Assembly (NCBI GenBank): GCA_963807385.1
Contig: CAWEBQ010000002.1
Span: forward strand, 124,001-188,000
Source of the DNA: JBDTSW01 sp963807385
Lineage (GTDB): Bacteria > Actinomycetota > Thermoleophilia > Solirubrobacterales > 70-9
Direction of reading: 5' to 3'
DNA length: 64,000 nucleotides
Part shown: positions 27,697-35,364 of the stretch, piece after piece
Layout of the letters: each line of letters begins with the position of its first letter
How positions within the stretch are numbered: the stretch's first letter is position 1
Notes under the pieces: generated by a model
Seen by the model: only the letters and a program-made list of their open reading frames with translations
Database searches by the model: none
Told to the model about the DNA's origin: nothing
Program-made: the position numbers and the translations under genes

Positions 27697-29502
27697 TTGA
27701 GCACCGCGATCACCGACGCCCCGACCAAGAACCGCAGGTTGACCGAGTGGGTCAGCCAGGTCGCGGAGCTGACCGAGCCCGACTCGATCCACTGGTGTGA
27801 CGGCTCGGCCGAGGAGTACGACGCGCTGTGCCTGGAGCTGGTCGAGAACGGCACCTTCGAGAAGCTCTCGGAGGCCAAGCGCCCGAACTCGTACCTCGCC
27901 CGCTCCGACCCCGGCGATGTCGCACGGGTGGAGGATCGCACCTACATCTGCAGTCCCACCGAGGCCGAGGCCGGCCCGACCAACAACTGGGCCGATCCGG
28001 CCGAGATGCGCGACAAGCTCGAGGGGCTGTTCCGCGGCGCCATGAAGGGCCGCACGATGTACGTCGTCCCGTTCTCGATGGGGCCGCTGGGCTCGCACAT
28101 AGCCCACATCGGCGTCCAACTCACGGATTCCCCGTACGTCGCGGTCTCGATGCGGATCATGACCCGGATGGGTCAGGGGGCCCTCGACGTCCTCGGCGAC
28201 GACGGCAGCTTCGTGCCCTGCCTGCACTCGGTCGGCGCCCCGCTGGCCGATGGGGAGGCCGACGTGCCGTGGCCCTGCGACGCGGAGAACAAGTACATCG
28301 TCCACTTCACCGAGTCGCGCGAGATCTGGTCCTACGGCTCAGGCTACGGCGGCAACGCGTTGCTGGGCAAGAAGTGCTTCGCGCTGCGGATCGCGTCGGC
28401 GATGGCCCGCGACGAGGGCTGGCTGGCCGAGCACATGCTGATCCTGAAGCTGACCAGCCCCGAGGGGGAGATCAAGTACGTCACGGGCGCCTTCCCGTCG
28501 GCGTGCGGCAAGACCAACCTCGCCATGCTGATCCCGACCATGCCCGGCTGGGCGGTCGAGACAGTCGGCGACGACATCGCCTGGATGAAATTCGGCGACG
28601 ACGGTCGCCTCTACGCCGTGAACCCCGAGGCCGGCTTCTTCGGCGTCGCGCCCAACACCTCGCACAAGACCAACCCGAACGCCATGGGCACGATCGAGCG
28701 CAACTCGATCTTCACCAACTGCGCGCTGACCGACGACGGCGACATCTGGTGGGAGGGGATGACCGGCGCAGAGCCCGAGCACGCCATCGACTGGAAGGGC
28801 AATGACTGGACGCCTGACCGCCAGGAGCCCGCGGCCCACCCGAACGCCCGCTTCACGACCCCCGCGTCCCAGTGCCCCTCGATCGCGCCCGAATGGGAGG
28901 ACCCGAACGGGGTCCCGATCGACGCGTTCCTGTTCGGCGGGCGTCGCGCGACGGTGCAGCCGCTGGTGACGGAGTCGATCGACTGGGAGCACGGCGTGTT
29001 CTGCGGCGCGACGATGTCCTCGGAGACCACGGCCGCCGCGGCGGGCGCGGTCGGCGAGCTGCGCTTCGACCCGATGGCGATGCTGCCGTTCTGCGGCTAC
29101 AACATGGCCGACTACTTCGAGCACTGGCTGACGATGGCCCGCCAACACCCCGACGAGATGCCCCGGATCTTTGTCGTCAACTGGTTCCGCAAGGACGCCG
29201 ACGGCAAGTTCATCTGGCCCGGCTTCGGCGAGAACAGCCGCGTGCTCGAGTGGGTCTTCCGCCGCTGCTCGGGGGAGGGGGAGATCGTCGAGACCCCGAT
29301 CGGCTACGTCCCGGCGGAGGGCGAGATCAACACCGAGGGCCTTTCGATCTCCGACGAGGAGATGCGCGAGCTCATCACCGTGGATGAGGACGCCCTGCGC
29401 GCGCAGCTCCCCCAGGTGGAGGAGTTCCTCGGCAGGTTTGGCGACAGGCTGCCCGACGAGGTCGGGCGCCAGCTCGACAGCTTGAAGCAGCGTCTGGGCT
29501 GA
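27697..29502 (+). CDS. pckG: Phosphoenolpyruvate carboxykinase (GTP)
   Basis: GAGAAGGAGCG precedes a TTG start at 27697. The 601-residue protein has the GTP-PEPCK signature FPSACGKTNLAMLIPTMPGW around residue 265 with the reactive Cys of the P-loop, plus MYVVPFSMGPLGSHIAHIGV, GWLAEHMLILKL, FFGVAPNTSHKTNPNAM and WFRKDADGKFIWPGFGENSR. It converts oxaloacetate and GTP to PEP and CO2, the first committed gluconeogenic step in the cytosol. With acetate assimilation through acs and the ethylmalonyl-CoA genes nearby, this is the expected exit from C4 acids. The 177-base upstream gap shows no operator I can name. Confidence 0.95.
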   Translation: MSTAITDAPTKNRRLTEWVSQVAELTEPDSIHWCDGSAEEYDALCLELVENGTFEKLSEAKRPNSYLARSDPGDVARVEDRTYICSPTEAEAGPTNNWADPAEMRDKLEGLFRGAMKGRTMYVVPFSMGPLGSHIAHIGVQLTDSPYVAVSMRIMTRMGQGALDVLGDDGSFVPCLHSVGAPLADGEADVPWPCDAENKYIVHFTESREIWSYGSGYGGNALLGKKCFALRIASAMARDEGWLAEHMLILKLTSPEGEIKYVTGAFPSACGKTNLAMLIPTMPGWAVETVGDDIAWMKFGDDGRLYAVNPEAGFFGVAPNTSHKTNPNAMGTIERNSIFTNCALTDDGDIWWEGMTGAEPEHAIDWKGNDWTPDRQEPAAHPNARFTTPASQCPSIAPEWEDPNGVPIDAFLFGGRRATVQPLVTESIDWEHGVFCGATMSSETTAAAAGAVGELRFDPMAMLPFCGYNMADYFEHWLTMARQHPDEMPRIFVVNWFRKDADGKFIWPGFGENSRVLEWVFRRCSGEGEIVETPIGYVPAEGEINTEGLSISDEEMRELITVDEDALRAQLPQVEEFLGRFGDRLPDEVGRQLDSLKQRLG

Positions 29503-29505
29503 GAG

Positions 29506-30039
29506 TCAGCCCGGCCCGAGGCGGCGCCTCAGCCGCTTGATCGCCTCCCACTCGGCGATGTCCGCCACGTCGCGATCCCGGCCGGCCGCCCGTTTCATGG
29601 CGATCATGTCGTCCGGTGAGGCGACGAGGACCTGGAAGTCCGCAATCGCGACTCGGTCGGCGTTCGCTCTCAGCGTCTTGTAGGGCGGCATCCCATCGAC
29701 CTCGCGATGGACGTCGAGCCAGCCAAGAGGGGTCGTCAATTTGAGCAGCCGAACCCCCGCCAGCATTTGGCCATCCGGAACGAAAGGGACGTCGTCATCG
29801 ACCTCTCTGAGCCTCGCGTCAAGGCGCTGGAGCACAGAGCCCAGCGTCTCGAGGTTCTCCCCCTTGGAGGCGAACACGATGTCCAGGTCTCGTGTGAGGC
29901 GGGCGGACCCGGCGAGGATGATCGCGATTCCTCCGATTACGACGAAGTCGACCCCCGCTGCGGTCAGGCGCCGAAGCATCTCTTCGGTGTCGAGCTCTGG
30001 CCACTCGGCCGGTAGGCGGTCCTTAGGATCCATGCTCAC
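29506..30039 (-). CDS. Minimal nucleotidyltransferase, toxin-like partner of the XRE gene
   Basis: GTG 30039 (or ATG 30033) overlaps the upstream XRE gene by 17 bases. FVVIGGIAIILAGSARLTRD followed by LDIVF is the G-G-x-A-x(8)-R-x-T-x-D-L-D core of MNT/AbiEii-type minimal nucleotidyltransferases (DUF6036-like). MIAMKRAAGRDRDVADIAE is the usual C-terminal K-x(3)-GRxxDxxD motif. At 177 residues it lacks other domains. Some relatives modify tRNA or partner proteins as toxins; others are of unknown use. The order regulator-then-transferase, with overlapping frames and a palindromic operator, suggests an autoregulated toxin-antitoxin type module, but toxicity is not proven. Confidence 0.7.
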   Translation of the reverse strand: MSMDPKDRLPAEWPELDTEEMLRRLTAAGVDFVVIGGIAIILAGSARLTRDLDIVFASKGENLETLGSVLQRLDARLREVDDDVPFVPDGQMLAGVRLLKLTTPLGWLDVHREVDGMPPYKTLRANADRVAIADFQVLVASPDDMIAMKRAAGRDRDVADIAEWEAIKRLRRRLGPG

Positions 30040-30349
30040 GCACGGTCGGAGCGAGCTTCCGCAGGCCTCGGTATGCCGCGGCGAATGCGCGCAGGCGCTC
30101 CGTGGGGGTCATGCGCAGATTGGCGGCGATCATCGTTTCGTCGATGCCGGGTCCCGGGTTTGCGCTCAGTACCAGCGACTTGCCCGCGGCGGCGATCACC
30201 TTCTCGAGGGTGGAGAGGCGCGGATTCGCCCCCTCGCGCTCGAGGCGGGCGATGACGGATTGGCTTGTGCCCGCCCTGGCGGCGAGCTGGGATTGCGTCA
30301 GGCCCGCCGCATGGCGTGACCGCCGGATCAGCGTGGCCGCTGATGACAT
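30023..30349 (-). CDS. XRE-family helix-turn-helix regulator, antitoxin-like
   Basis: The N-terminal 60 residues are a Cro/CI HTH: LIRRSRHAAGLTQSQLAARA, SQSVIARLEREGANPRLSTL, EKVIAAAGKSL. The remaining 45 residues form a helical tail (MTPTERLRAFAAAYRGLRKL) that may contact the transferase. ATG 30349 lies only 4 bases from a palindrome, so transcription is probably leaderless or nearly so. The gene overlaps the nucleotidyltransferase by 17 bases. Probable role: autorepression and neutralisation of the partner. Confidence 0.78.
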   Translation of the reverse strand: MSSAATLIRRSRHAAGLTQSQLAARAGTSQSVIARLEREGANPRLSTLEKVIAAAGKSLVLSANPGPGIDETMIAANLRMTPTERLRAFAAAYRGLRKLAPTVREHGS

Positions 30350-30352
30350 ATA

Positions 30353-30373
30353 CGCAATATAGCGAATCAGCTA
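30353..30373. promoter_or_regulatory. Overlapping palindromes upstream of the XRE gene (candidate operator)
   Basis: CGCAATATAGCG (30353-30364) is a near-perfect palindrome. It overlaps TAGCgaatcaGCTA (30360-30373), a second inverted repeat. On the minus strand the AT-rich core can serve as the -10 of the XRE gene. The site is an unusually AT-rich island and the natural place for autoregulation. Confidence 0.5.
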
Positions 30374-30374
30374 T

Positions 30375-30388
30375 GGGGGTCAGGCACC
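30375..30388. repeat. GGGGTCAGGCACC element
   Basis: A single arm, GGGGTCAGGC plus ACC, lies between the XRE promoter and the thioesterase stop. The same ten bases form both arms of the perfect palindrome at 44641-44664. No transposase is present. Confidence 0.35.
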
Positions 30389-30389
30389 G

Positions 30390-30794
30390 TTACGTGTAGC
30401 GCTCGAGGCCGCCCAGACCGTGCCCGGGATGGAACGCTTCTCGCGCGAGGTCCCGTCGACGAAGACATGGCGTAGGTCGCCCTCCGCCACGGCTCGCCTG
30501 ATCGCTCGACGTCAAAGCTCGTCGTCATCGACGTGTCACCGATGCGCGTGACCAGGGCGACGATCTCGATCTCCTCGTCGAACCGCAGCGGTGCTAGGAA
30601 GCGGCAGCGGGCCTCGGCGACCACCATGTCGCGGCCCAGGGCAGCCATCGCCTGCTCCCAGCCGCCGAACGCCTCACGCCACAGCTCGGTGATCGGCGAT
30701 GTCGAAGTAGTGCGAGGTAGTTGGCGTTGAAGACCGCGCCCTGCGGGTCGCACTCATGGAAGCGGACCCGGAGCGGGTGGCGGAAGGCGGGCAT
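30390..30794 (-). pseudogene. Acyl-CoA thioesterase (4HBT hotdog fold), frame-broken
   Basis: ATG 30794 opens MPAFRHPLRVRFHECDPQGA, the 4-hydroxybenzoyl-CoA thioesterase family motif with the catalytic Asp in D-x-x-G. Rejoined text continues VFNANYLAYFDIAITELWRE, then WEQAMAALGRDMVVAEARCR, FDEEIEIVALVTRIGDTSMT, and VFVDGTSREKRSIPGTVW. The two breaks near 30710 and 30692 each fit one extra base. The two near 30504 and 30405 look the same in kind, but one or two bases could be involved. The total of about 130 residues is normal. It probably releases free acids from acyl-CoAs, and it sits 11 bases downstream of the malyl-CoA lyase gene on the same strand, which suggests a role with short CoA esters. 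Confidence 0.65.
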
Positions 30795-30805
30795 CGCCGG
30801 AGCTC

Positions 30806-31855
30806 CTAGAGCTCGTAGGCCTCTTTCAGCTCCGGGTCCTTCTCGGCCAGCATCTCGGCCAGGTTCACCATCACCTTGCACTGCTTCCAGGTCGCGTCGT
30901 CCTGCATCTTGCCGTCGATCATGTGGACGCCGGCGCCGTCCGGGATCGCCTCGATCACCTTCTTGGCGAACAACACCTCGTCCACCGGCGGGCTGAACAC
31001 CTTCTTGGCGATCTCGATCTGCGCGGGGTGGAGCGACCAGGTGCCGACGCAGCCGAGCAGGAAGGCCGCTCGGAACTGGGTCTCGCAGCCCGCCGTGTCC
31101 TTGATGTCGCCGAACGGCCCGTAGAAGGGCAGGATGCCGGCCGAGGCGCAGGCGTCGACCATGCGGGCGATCGAGTAGTGCCAGGGGTCCTGCTGCGCGC
31201 TCGCACGGGGCGCCTCCGGGTCCTCGGCGTCGGGGTCGTCGATGACGCGATAGCCGGGGTGGCCGCCGCCGACGCGGGTGGTCTTCATCCGCCGTGACGC
31301 CGCCAGATCTGCGGGGCCGAAGCTCATGCCCTGCATCCGCGGGCTGGCGGTTGCGATCTCCTCCAGGTTCACGACGCCCAGCGCCGTCTCGAGGATCGCG
31401 TGGACGAGGATCGGGCGGTCGAGCTTCGCCTTCGCCTCGAGCTGGGCGAGCAGGCGGTCGACGTAGTGGATGTCCCAGGCGCCTTCGACCTTGGGGACCA
31501 TGATCACCTCGAGCTTGTCGCCGATCTCCGCGACCAGTTCGGTGAGGTCGTCGAGGACCCACGGGCTCTCCAACGAGTTCACGCGGGTCCACAGCGCGGT
31601 GTCGCCGAGGTCCGACTCCGTCGCGGCCTTGATCAGGCCCGCGCGGGCTGCCTCCTTGTGGTCGACCGGGATGGCGTCCTCGAGATTGCCCAGCAGGATG
31701 TCGGTCTGCCTGGCGATGTCGGGGGCCTTGGCGACCATCTTCTCGTTCGAGAAGTCCAGGAAGTGGATCATCCGGGACGGCTTGAGGGGGATCTCGAGCA
31801 GCGGCTGCGGGGCGCCGATGGCGAGCGGGCTGGTGAAGTCTCTTGGGTTGCGCAT
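30806..31855 (-). CDS. mcl: Malyl-CoA/beta-methylmalyl-CoA lyase, Chloroflexus-type (CitE superfamily)
   Basis: ATG 31855 gives 349 residues, longer than CitE or RbcL-independent lyases (about 275-320) and equal to the Chloroflexus Mcl type. Shared landmarks: FTSPLAIGAPQPLLEIPLKP, LLGNLEDAIPVDHKEAARAG, MVPKVEGAWDIHYVDRLLAQ (metal Glu), PADLAASRRMKTTRVGGGHP, FYGPFGDIKDTAGCETQFRA, WSLHPAQIEIAKKVFSP and MIDGKMQDDATWKQ. The reaction is cleavage or formation of malyl-CoA, beta-methylmalyl-CoA or citramalyl-CoA, Mg-dependent, in the cytosol. With the mutase, dehydrogenase, hydratase and Ccr nearby, the ethylmalonyl-CoA route is the best fit: methylmalyl-CoA to glyoxylate plus propionyl-CoA. Confidence 0.88.
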   Translation of the reverse strand: MRNPRDFTSPLAIGAPQPLLEIPLKPSRMIHFLDFSNEKMVAKAPDIARQTDILLGNLEDAIPVDHKEAARAGLIKAATESDLGDTALWTRVNSLESPWVLDDLTELVAEIGDKLEVIMVPKVEGAWDIHYVDRLLAQLEAKAKLDRPILVHAILETALGVVNLEEIATASPRMQGMSFGPADLAASRRMKTTRVGGGHPGYRVIDDPDAEDPEAPRASAQQDPWHYSIARMVDACASAGILPFYGPFGDIKDTAGCETQFRAAFLLGCVGTWSLHPAQIEIAKKVFSPPVDEVLFAKKVIEAIPDGAGVHMIDGKMQDDATWKQCKVMVNLAEMLAEKDPELKEAYEL

Positions 31856-31873
31856 GTGCGCCAATCTATAGAG

Positions 31874-32323
31874 GTGCCCTTCGAAGTCCGCGCCGCACGC
31901 ACCGGCGAGATTGAGCGACTGCTGAGCCTCTACGAGTGGCTCTTCACCCCGCCGGGGGTGCGGCCCGCGCAATGGGAGCCGAGGCGAGCGGCCGTCGCGA
32001 TGGAGGGGGCGATCGAGTCACACGACTCTGCTGTCCTCGTCGCGGAGGACGCCGGCGAGCTGATCGGGATCTGCACCGCCTACCTGGATCTGCACTCCGT
32101 GCGCTACGGATATCGCGCCTGGGTCGAGGACCTCGCCGTCGATCCGGAGCGGCGCTCGGAGGGCATCGGCAAGGCGCTGCTGGATGCCGCCAAGGACTGG
32201 GCGCGCGAGCGCGGGGCGACACATCTGGAGCTGGACTCCGGCGACGCCCGCCACGACGCCCACCGCTTCTACGAGCGCGAGGGGCCGGCCTGGACCTCGC
32301 GCCAGTTCTCCTGGGAGCTCTAG
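31874..32323 (+). CDS. GNAT family N-acetyltransferase
   Basis: GTG 31874 gives VPFEVRAARTGEIERLLSLY and 149 residues; a TCTATA lies just upstream. The acetyl-CoA-binding motif A is VEDLAVDPERRSEGIGKALL followed by DAAKDWARERGA, with the R-x-x-G-I-G pattern. The substrate is unknown. It is divergent from the lyase gene with an 18-base gap, so both promoters overlap in that short stretch. Nothing in the sequence ties it to CoA ester metabolism. Confidence 0.8.
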   Translation: MPFEVRAARTGEIERLLSLYEWLFTPPGVRPAQWEPRRAAVAMEGAIESHDSAVLVAEDAGELIGICTAYLDLHSVRYGYRAWVEDLAVDPERRSEGIGKALLDAAKDWARERGATHLELDSGDARHDAHRFYEREGPAWTSRQFSWEL

Positions 32324-32328
32324 GCCCG

Positions 32329-32760
32329 CTACAGCCCCGCGACGCGCAGGGCCTCGTCGCGGTCGAGGTGGAACTCCACCCGGCTCGCGCGCCCGCCGTC
32401 GAAGACGAAGACCACGGCGCTCGGCTGTCTCATCTCGACTCCACCGTGGCGGGTGCGTGCGACCTGCTCGACGAGCATCACCACATGGTCGGGCGAGGTG
32501 CGCACCTCCTCGAGCTCGATGCGCACCTTCTCGAAGACCTCGCCCCAGTCCTTCCAGGCCCGAGTGACTCCCTCGACGCCGGGGTAGGTTGCCGCGGGGG
32601 TGGGGGGCAGGCCTCGCATCACGCAGGTGAAGTCCTCGGTGGCGTTCTCGGAGAGGAAGGCGGTCATCGCCGCCACGGCCTCGGCGTGGTCAACGCCCGC
32701 ATCGCTCGCGAACGCCGCCAGCGCGCCACGCAGTAGGTCCGTGGAGTCCGGTTCACCCAT
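32329..32760 (-). CDS. SnoaL/NTF2-like protein
   Basis: The 143-residue protein has an N-terminal helix pair (LLRGALAAFASDAGVDHAEA), TEDFTCVMRGLPPTP, then the NTF2-type sheet VEGVTRAWKDWGEVFEKVRI, HVVMLVEQVARTR, AVVFVFDGGRASRVEFH and a short tail. This is a SnoaL-like small fold with no visible catalytic set. It is unrelated in sequence detail to the SnoaL-like protein at 1560. Its ATG (32760) is 50 bases from the methylsuccinyl-CoA dehydrogenase start on the other strand, so the two promoters share that space. Confidence 0.65.
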   Translation of the reverse strand: MGEPDSTDLLRGALAAFASDAGVDHAEAVAAMTAFLSENATEDFTCVMRGLPPTPAATYPGVEGVTRAWKDWGEVFEKVRIELEEVRTSPDHVVMLVEQVARTRHGGVEMRQPSAVVFVFDGGRASRVEFHLDRDEALRVAGL

Positions 32761-32810
32761 CGCTTGAAAGTATCCTCTGCCGCCCTCCCACGCCGCGCGA
32801 GATTGGAGCC

Positions 32811-34004
32811 ATGGCCGTAGCGACCGCCCCCAACGAGAAGACCGACGAGCAGCAGGCGATCACCGAGATGGTCCGCCAGTTCGCCGACAACGAGATCATC
32901 CCGCACGCCGAGGAGTACGACCACGAGGACAAGTTCCCCGAGCCGATCGTCGAACAGATGAAGGAGCTCGGCCTTTTCGGCGTCACCATCCCCGAGGAGT
33001 ACGGGGGGATGGGGCTCGACCTCACGACCTACGCGATGATCGTCGAGGAGCTTTCACGCGGCTGGATCTCGATCTCGGGCGTGATCAACACCCACTTCAT
33101 CGGCTCCTACCTGCTGCTGAAGTTCGGTACCGACTCACAGAAGCAGAAGTACCTGCCCGCGATGGCCACCGGGGAGACCCGCGGCGCCTTCTCCCTGTCC
33201 GAGCCAGAGGTCGGCTCTGACGTCCAGGGGATCAAGTCGACCGCCAAGCAGGTCGACGGAGGCTGGGAGATCAACGGCCAGAAGATGTGGGTCACCAACG
33301 GCCTGCGCTCCGGCCTCGTGTTCGTGCTCGTCAAGACCGACCCCAAGGCGGACCCGCCCTACAAGGGCATGACCTGCTTCATCTGCGAGAAGGAGCCCGG
33401 GGCCGACGAGGTCCCAGGGCTGAAGATCCCGCCCCAGATCAAGAAGATGGGCTACAAGGGCGTCGAGTCCACCGAGCTCGTCTTCGACGGCTTCAAGGTA
33501 GGTGACGAGCACATCCTGGGCGGGCCCGACGGCGTGGGCAAGGGCTTCGGCCAGATGATGGACGCGCTCGAGCTCGGTCGGGTGAACGTCGCGGCACGCG
33601 GAGTCGGCGTCGCCCAACGCTCGCTTGAGCTCGCACTGCGTTACAGCCAGGAGCGCAAGGCCTTCGGCAAGCCGATCGCCAAGCATCAGGCGATCACCTT
33701 CAAGCTCGCCGAGATGGGGACTCGCCTCGAGGCCGCCCGGCTGCTGACGCTGAAGGCCGCGCGAATGAAGGATGCAGGCGAGCGGTCCGACATCGAGGCG
33801 GGCATGGCGAAGCTCTTCGCCTCGGAAGCCGCGCACGCCAACGCGGAGGAGGCCCTTCGCATCCACGGGGGGTACGGCTACTCGAAGGAGTACGAGATCG
33901 AGCGGATCTACCGCGACGCGCCACTGCTCCTGATCGGCGAGGGCACGTCAGAGATCCAGAAGATGGTCATCGGTAAGAAGCTCCTCGAGCGGAACCCGAT
34001 CTAG
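32811..34004 (+). CDS. Acyl-CoA dehydrogenase, candidate methylsuccinyl-CoA dehydrogenase
   Basis: GGAG precedes ATG. The 397-residue flavoprotein has the full ACAD order: FGVTIPEEYGGMGLDLTTYA, AFSLSEPEVGSDVQGIKSTA (FAD/substrate), WVTNGLRSG, the RKAFGKPIAKHQAITFKLAE segment, RIHGGYGYSKEYEIERIYRD, and the catalytic Glu in IGEGTSEIQK. The reaction is alpha,beta-dehydrogenation of an acyl-CoA with electrons to ETF. Methylsuccinyl-CoA is suggested only by context: lyase upstream, MaoC hydratase downstream in the same direction, Ecm and Ccr further on. Proteobacterial Mcd is longer (about 550). An isovaleryl- or 2-methylacyl-CoA dehydrogenase is the main alternative. Confidence 0.85.
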   Translation: MAVATAPNEKTDEQQAITEMVRQFADNEIIPHAEEYDHEDKFPEPIVEQMKELGLFGVTIPEEYGGMGLDLTTYAMIVEELSRGWISISGVINTHFIGSYLLLKFGTDSQKQKYLPAMATGETRGAFSLSEPEVGSDVQGIKSTAKQVDGGWEINGQKMWVTNGLRSGLVFVLVKTDPKADPPYKGMTCFICEKEPGADEVPGLKIPPQIKKMGYKGVESTELVFDGFKVGDEHILGGPDGVGKGFGQMMDALELGRVNVAARGVGVAQRSLELALRYSQERKAFGKPIAKHQAITFKLAEMGTRLEAARLLTLKAARMKDAGERSDIEAGMAKLFASEAAHANAEEALRIHGGYGYSKEYEIERIYRDAPLLLIGEGTSEIQKMVIGKKLLERNPI

Positions 34005-34006
34005 CG

Positions 34007-34369
34007 GTGGCCTCCACCCCGGATCTCATCAAGCAGGCCATCGAGGGGCTTCTTGCCGACGTGCCGTCGCTCAGCAAGCTCAAGCTCGTGATCGGGCTCG
34101 AGCTGCGCGGCCGTGGCGATATCCAGCATTTCCGTGTCGAGATCCCGGGCCCGAAGATCTCGAAGGGGTTCGCCGAGGACGAACGGCTGGAGGTCTCGAT
34201 CCCACGCTCCCATTTCAACGAGCTGGTCGCGGACGGTCACGTCAAGCACTGGCACGAGGCGTTCGACGAGGGCCATATCAAGGTCGAGGGCGACCCCAAC
34301 GTCCAGAAGCTGCTCGGCAAGGTGATCGGGCAGGCTGAGGCTCGAAGTCACCTCAAGCGTGCACGCTAG
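34007..34369 (+). CDS. Small SCP2-like protein
   Basis: GTG 34007 comes 2 bases after the dehydrogenase stop, so translation is coupled. The 120-residue protein has an amphipathic N-terminal helix (PDLIKQAIEGLLADVPSLSK), strands LKLVIGLELRGRGDIQHFRV, VSIPRSHFNELVADG, and an end helix with IKVEGDPNVQKLLGKVIGQ. The pattern of the last part (substrate-like strand, then VxGDxxxxxxL) resembles SCP2 sterol-carrier or lipid-binding domains. Function in a CoA pathway is unclear; it could hold acyl chains for the dehydrogenase or be a regulator. Moderate certainty. Confidence 0.55.
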   Translation: MASTPDLIKQAIEGLLADVPSLSKLKLVIGLELRGRGDIQHFRVEIPGPKISKGFAEDERLEVSIPRSHFNELVADGHVKHWHEAFDEGHIKVEGDPNVQKLLGKVIGQAEARSHLKRAR

Positions 34370-34387
34370 TTACCATCCCGCGCCGCT

Positions 34388-34927
34388 ATGAACGACGAGA
34401 CCCTGATCACAGACCAAGCCGGGCGCGAGGCGACCGGCGCCCGCCAGTACGGCCGCTACCTCGAGGAGTTCGAGGAGGGCGCCGTCTACAAGCACTGGCC
34501 GGCGAAGACCGTGACCGAGGCGGACGACCACATGTTCTGCCTGATCACGATGAACCACCACCCGCTTCACATCAACGACCACTACGCCGCTCAGTCCCAG
34601 CAGGGCCAGAACGTAGTGGTCGGGCCGCTGGTGTACTCGCTCGCGGTCGGGATGACGGTCGGCGACGTATCCGGCAAGGCCATCGCCAACCTCGCGACGG
34701 ACGAGCTCAGCCATCCCAACCCGGTCTTCCACGGCGACACGCTGTTCTGTGAGTCGGAGGTTCTCGAGGTGCGGCCGTCGCAATCGAAGCCCGACCGCGG
34801 CATCGTCAAGGTCCACACCCGGGTCCACAAGCAGACCGGTGAGCTGGTCGCGGAGTTCAAGCGCGCCGTGCTTGTGCCGCGCAAGCCGAACGGCGACGCG
34901 CCGCACGCGGAGAGCGACGTCGACTGA
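34388..34927 (+). CDS. MaoC-type enoyl-CoA hydratase, candidate mesaconyl-CoA hydratase
   Basis: ATG 34388, 18 bases after the SCP2-like gene. The 179-residue hotdog protein has the hydratase motif ADDHMFCLITMNHHPLHIND, where Asp and His of D-x(4)-N/M-x-x-H-P-x-H are the catalytic pair, then VGPLVYSLAVGMTVGDVSGK, NPVFHGDTLFCESEVLEV and VHTRVHKQTGELV. Close known types hydrate mesaconyl-CoA, itaconyl-CoA or methacrylyl-type esters. The direction and neighbours (mcd-like, mcl) favour conversion of mesaconyl-C1-CoA to beta-methylmalyl-CoA. Proteobacterial Mch is twice as long; actinobacterial forms can be single-domain. Confidence 0.78.
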   Translation: MNDETLITDQAGREATGARQYGRYLEEFEEGAVYKHWPAKTVTEADDHMFCLITMNHHPLHINDHYAAQSQQGQNVVVGPLVYSLAVGMTVGDVSGKAIANLATDELSHPNPVFHGDTLFCESEVLEVRPSQSKPDRGIVKVHTRVHKQTGELVAEFKRAVLVPRKPNGDAPHAESDVD

Positions 34928-34997
34928 GGCGGACCATCCGTGGGCTCGTCTAGCTGGCGAGCGAGGGATCGACGCGGTCCTCGCCCGCGGGGATGGC

Positions 34998-35324
34998 GTG
35001 CTTCCAGCCGTGGCGAGGCTCGATCGGGGGCGGTATCTGCTGAAGGCGGGGCGCGTTGGCGGCGGGGAGGACGCCCGCGGGTCGATGGCCATTGCTGACC
35101 GGTTCGTGGCGTCGGTCCTGGATGCGGCGCTTGCGGGAGCGGTCTCGTGGGAGTTCGACCCGGACTTCGGATACGAGGTCGCCGCGTCGGTGCCGGGTGT
35201 TGAGTTTCCGGATGACGGGCTCTTGCTGCCGCGCCTGCTCTACACGCGAGCCGACCGGGTCTACGAGCACGCCGCGATCGTCCCGCGCATTCGCGCCGAG
35301 GTCGCGGCCTTGATCGCCGGCTGA
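34998..35324 (+). pseudogene. Truncated fragment resembling the C-terminus of ATP-type PEP carboxykinase
   Basis: The open frame from about GTG 34998 to the TGA at 35322-35324 carries VASVLDAALAGAVSWEFDPD, FGYEVAASVPGVEFPDDGLL and LPRLLYTRADRVYEHAAIVP. This resembles the last part of ATP-dependent PEPCK (AAL-GA..DP.FG.EV...VPGV...LL.PR). The kinase motifs that should precede it are absent. Upstream text (VLPAVARLDRGRYLLKAGRV) has no match I recognise. It may be a remnant of an ATP PEPCK replaced by pckG at 27.7 kb, or a short unrelated protein. No ribosome site is evident. Confidence 0.4.
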
Positions 35325-35359
35325 GCACTTTCGGGCGCCGGAGCACCCCAGAGTGCTCA
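35322..35359. terminator. Bidirectional hairpin between converging genes
   Basis: TGAGCACT (35322-35329) and AGTGCTCA (35352-35359) form an 8-bp perfect stem with a GC-rich loop. The stop codon of the fragment upstream is part of the stem. The oxidoreductase gene converges on it from the other side. Confidence 0.5.
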
Positions 35360-35364
35360 ATCCC

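Noticed and set aside
30806..31855. Calling the lyase CitE (citrate lyase beta)
   Set aside because: No CitD/CitF genes; length and text match the Chloroflexus-type malyl-CoA lyase instead.
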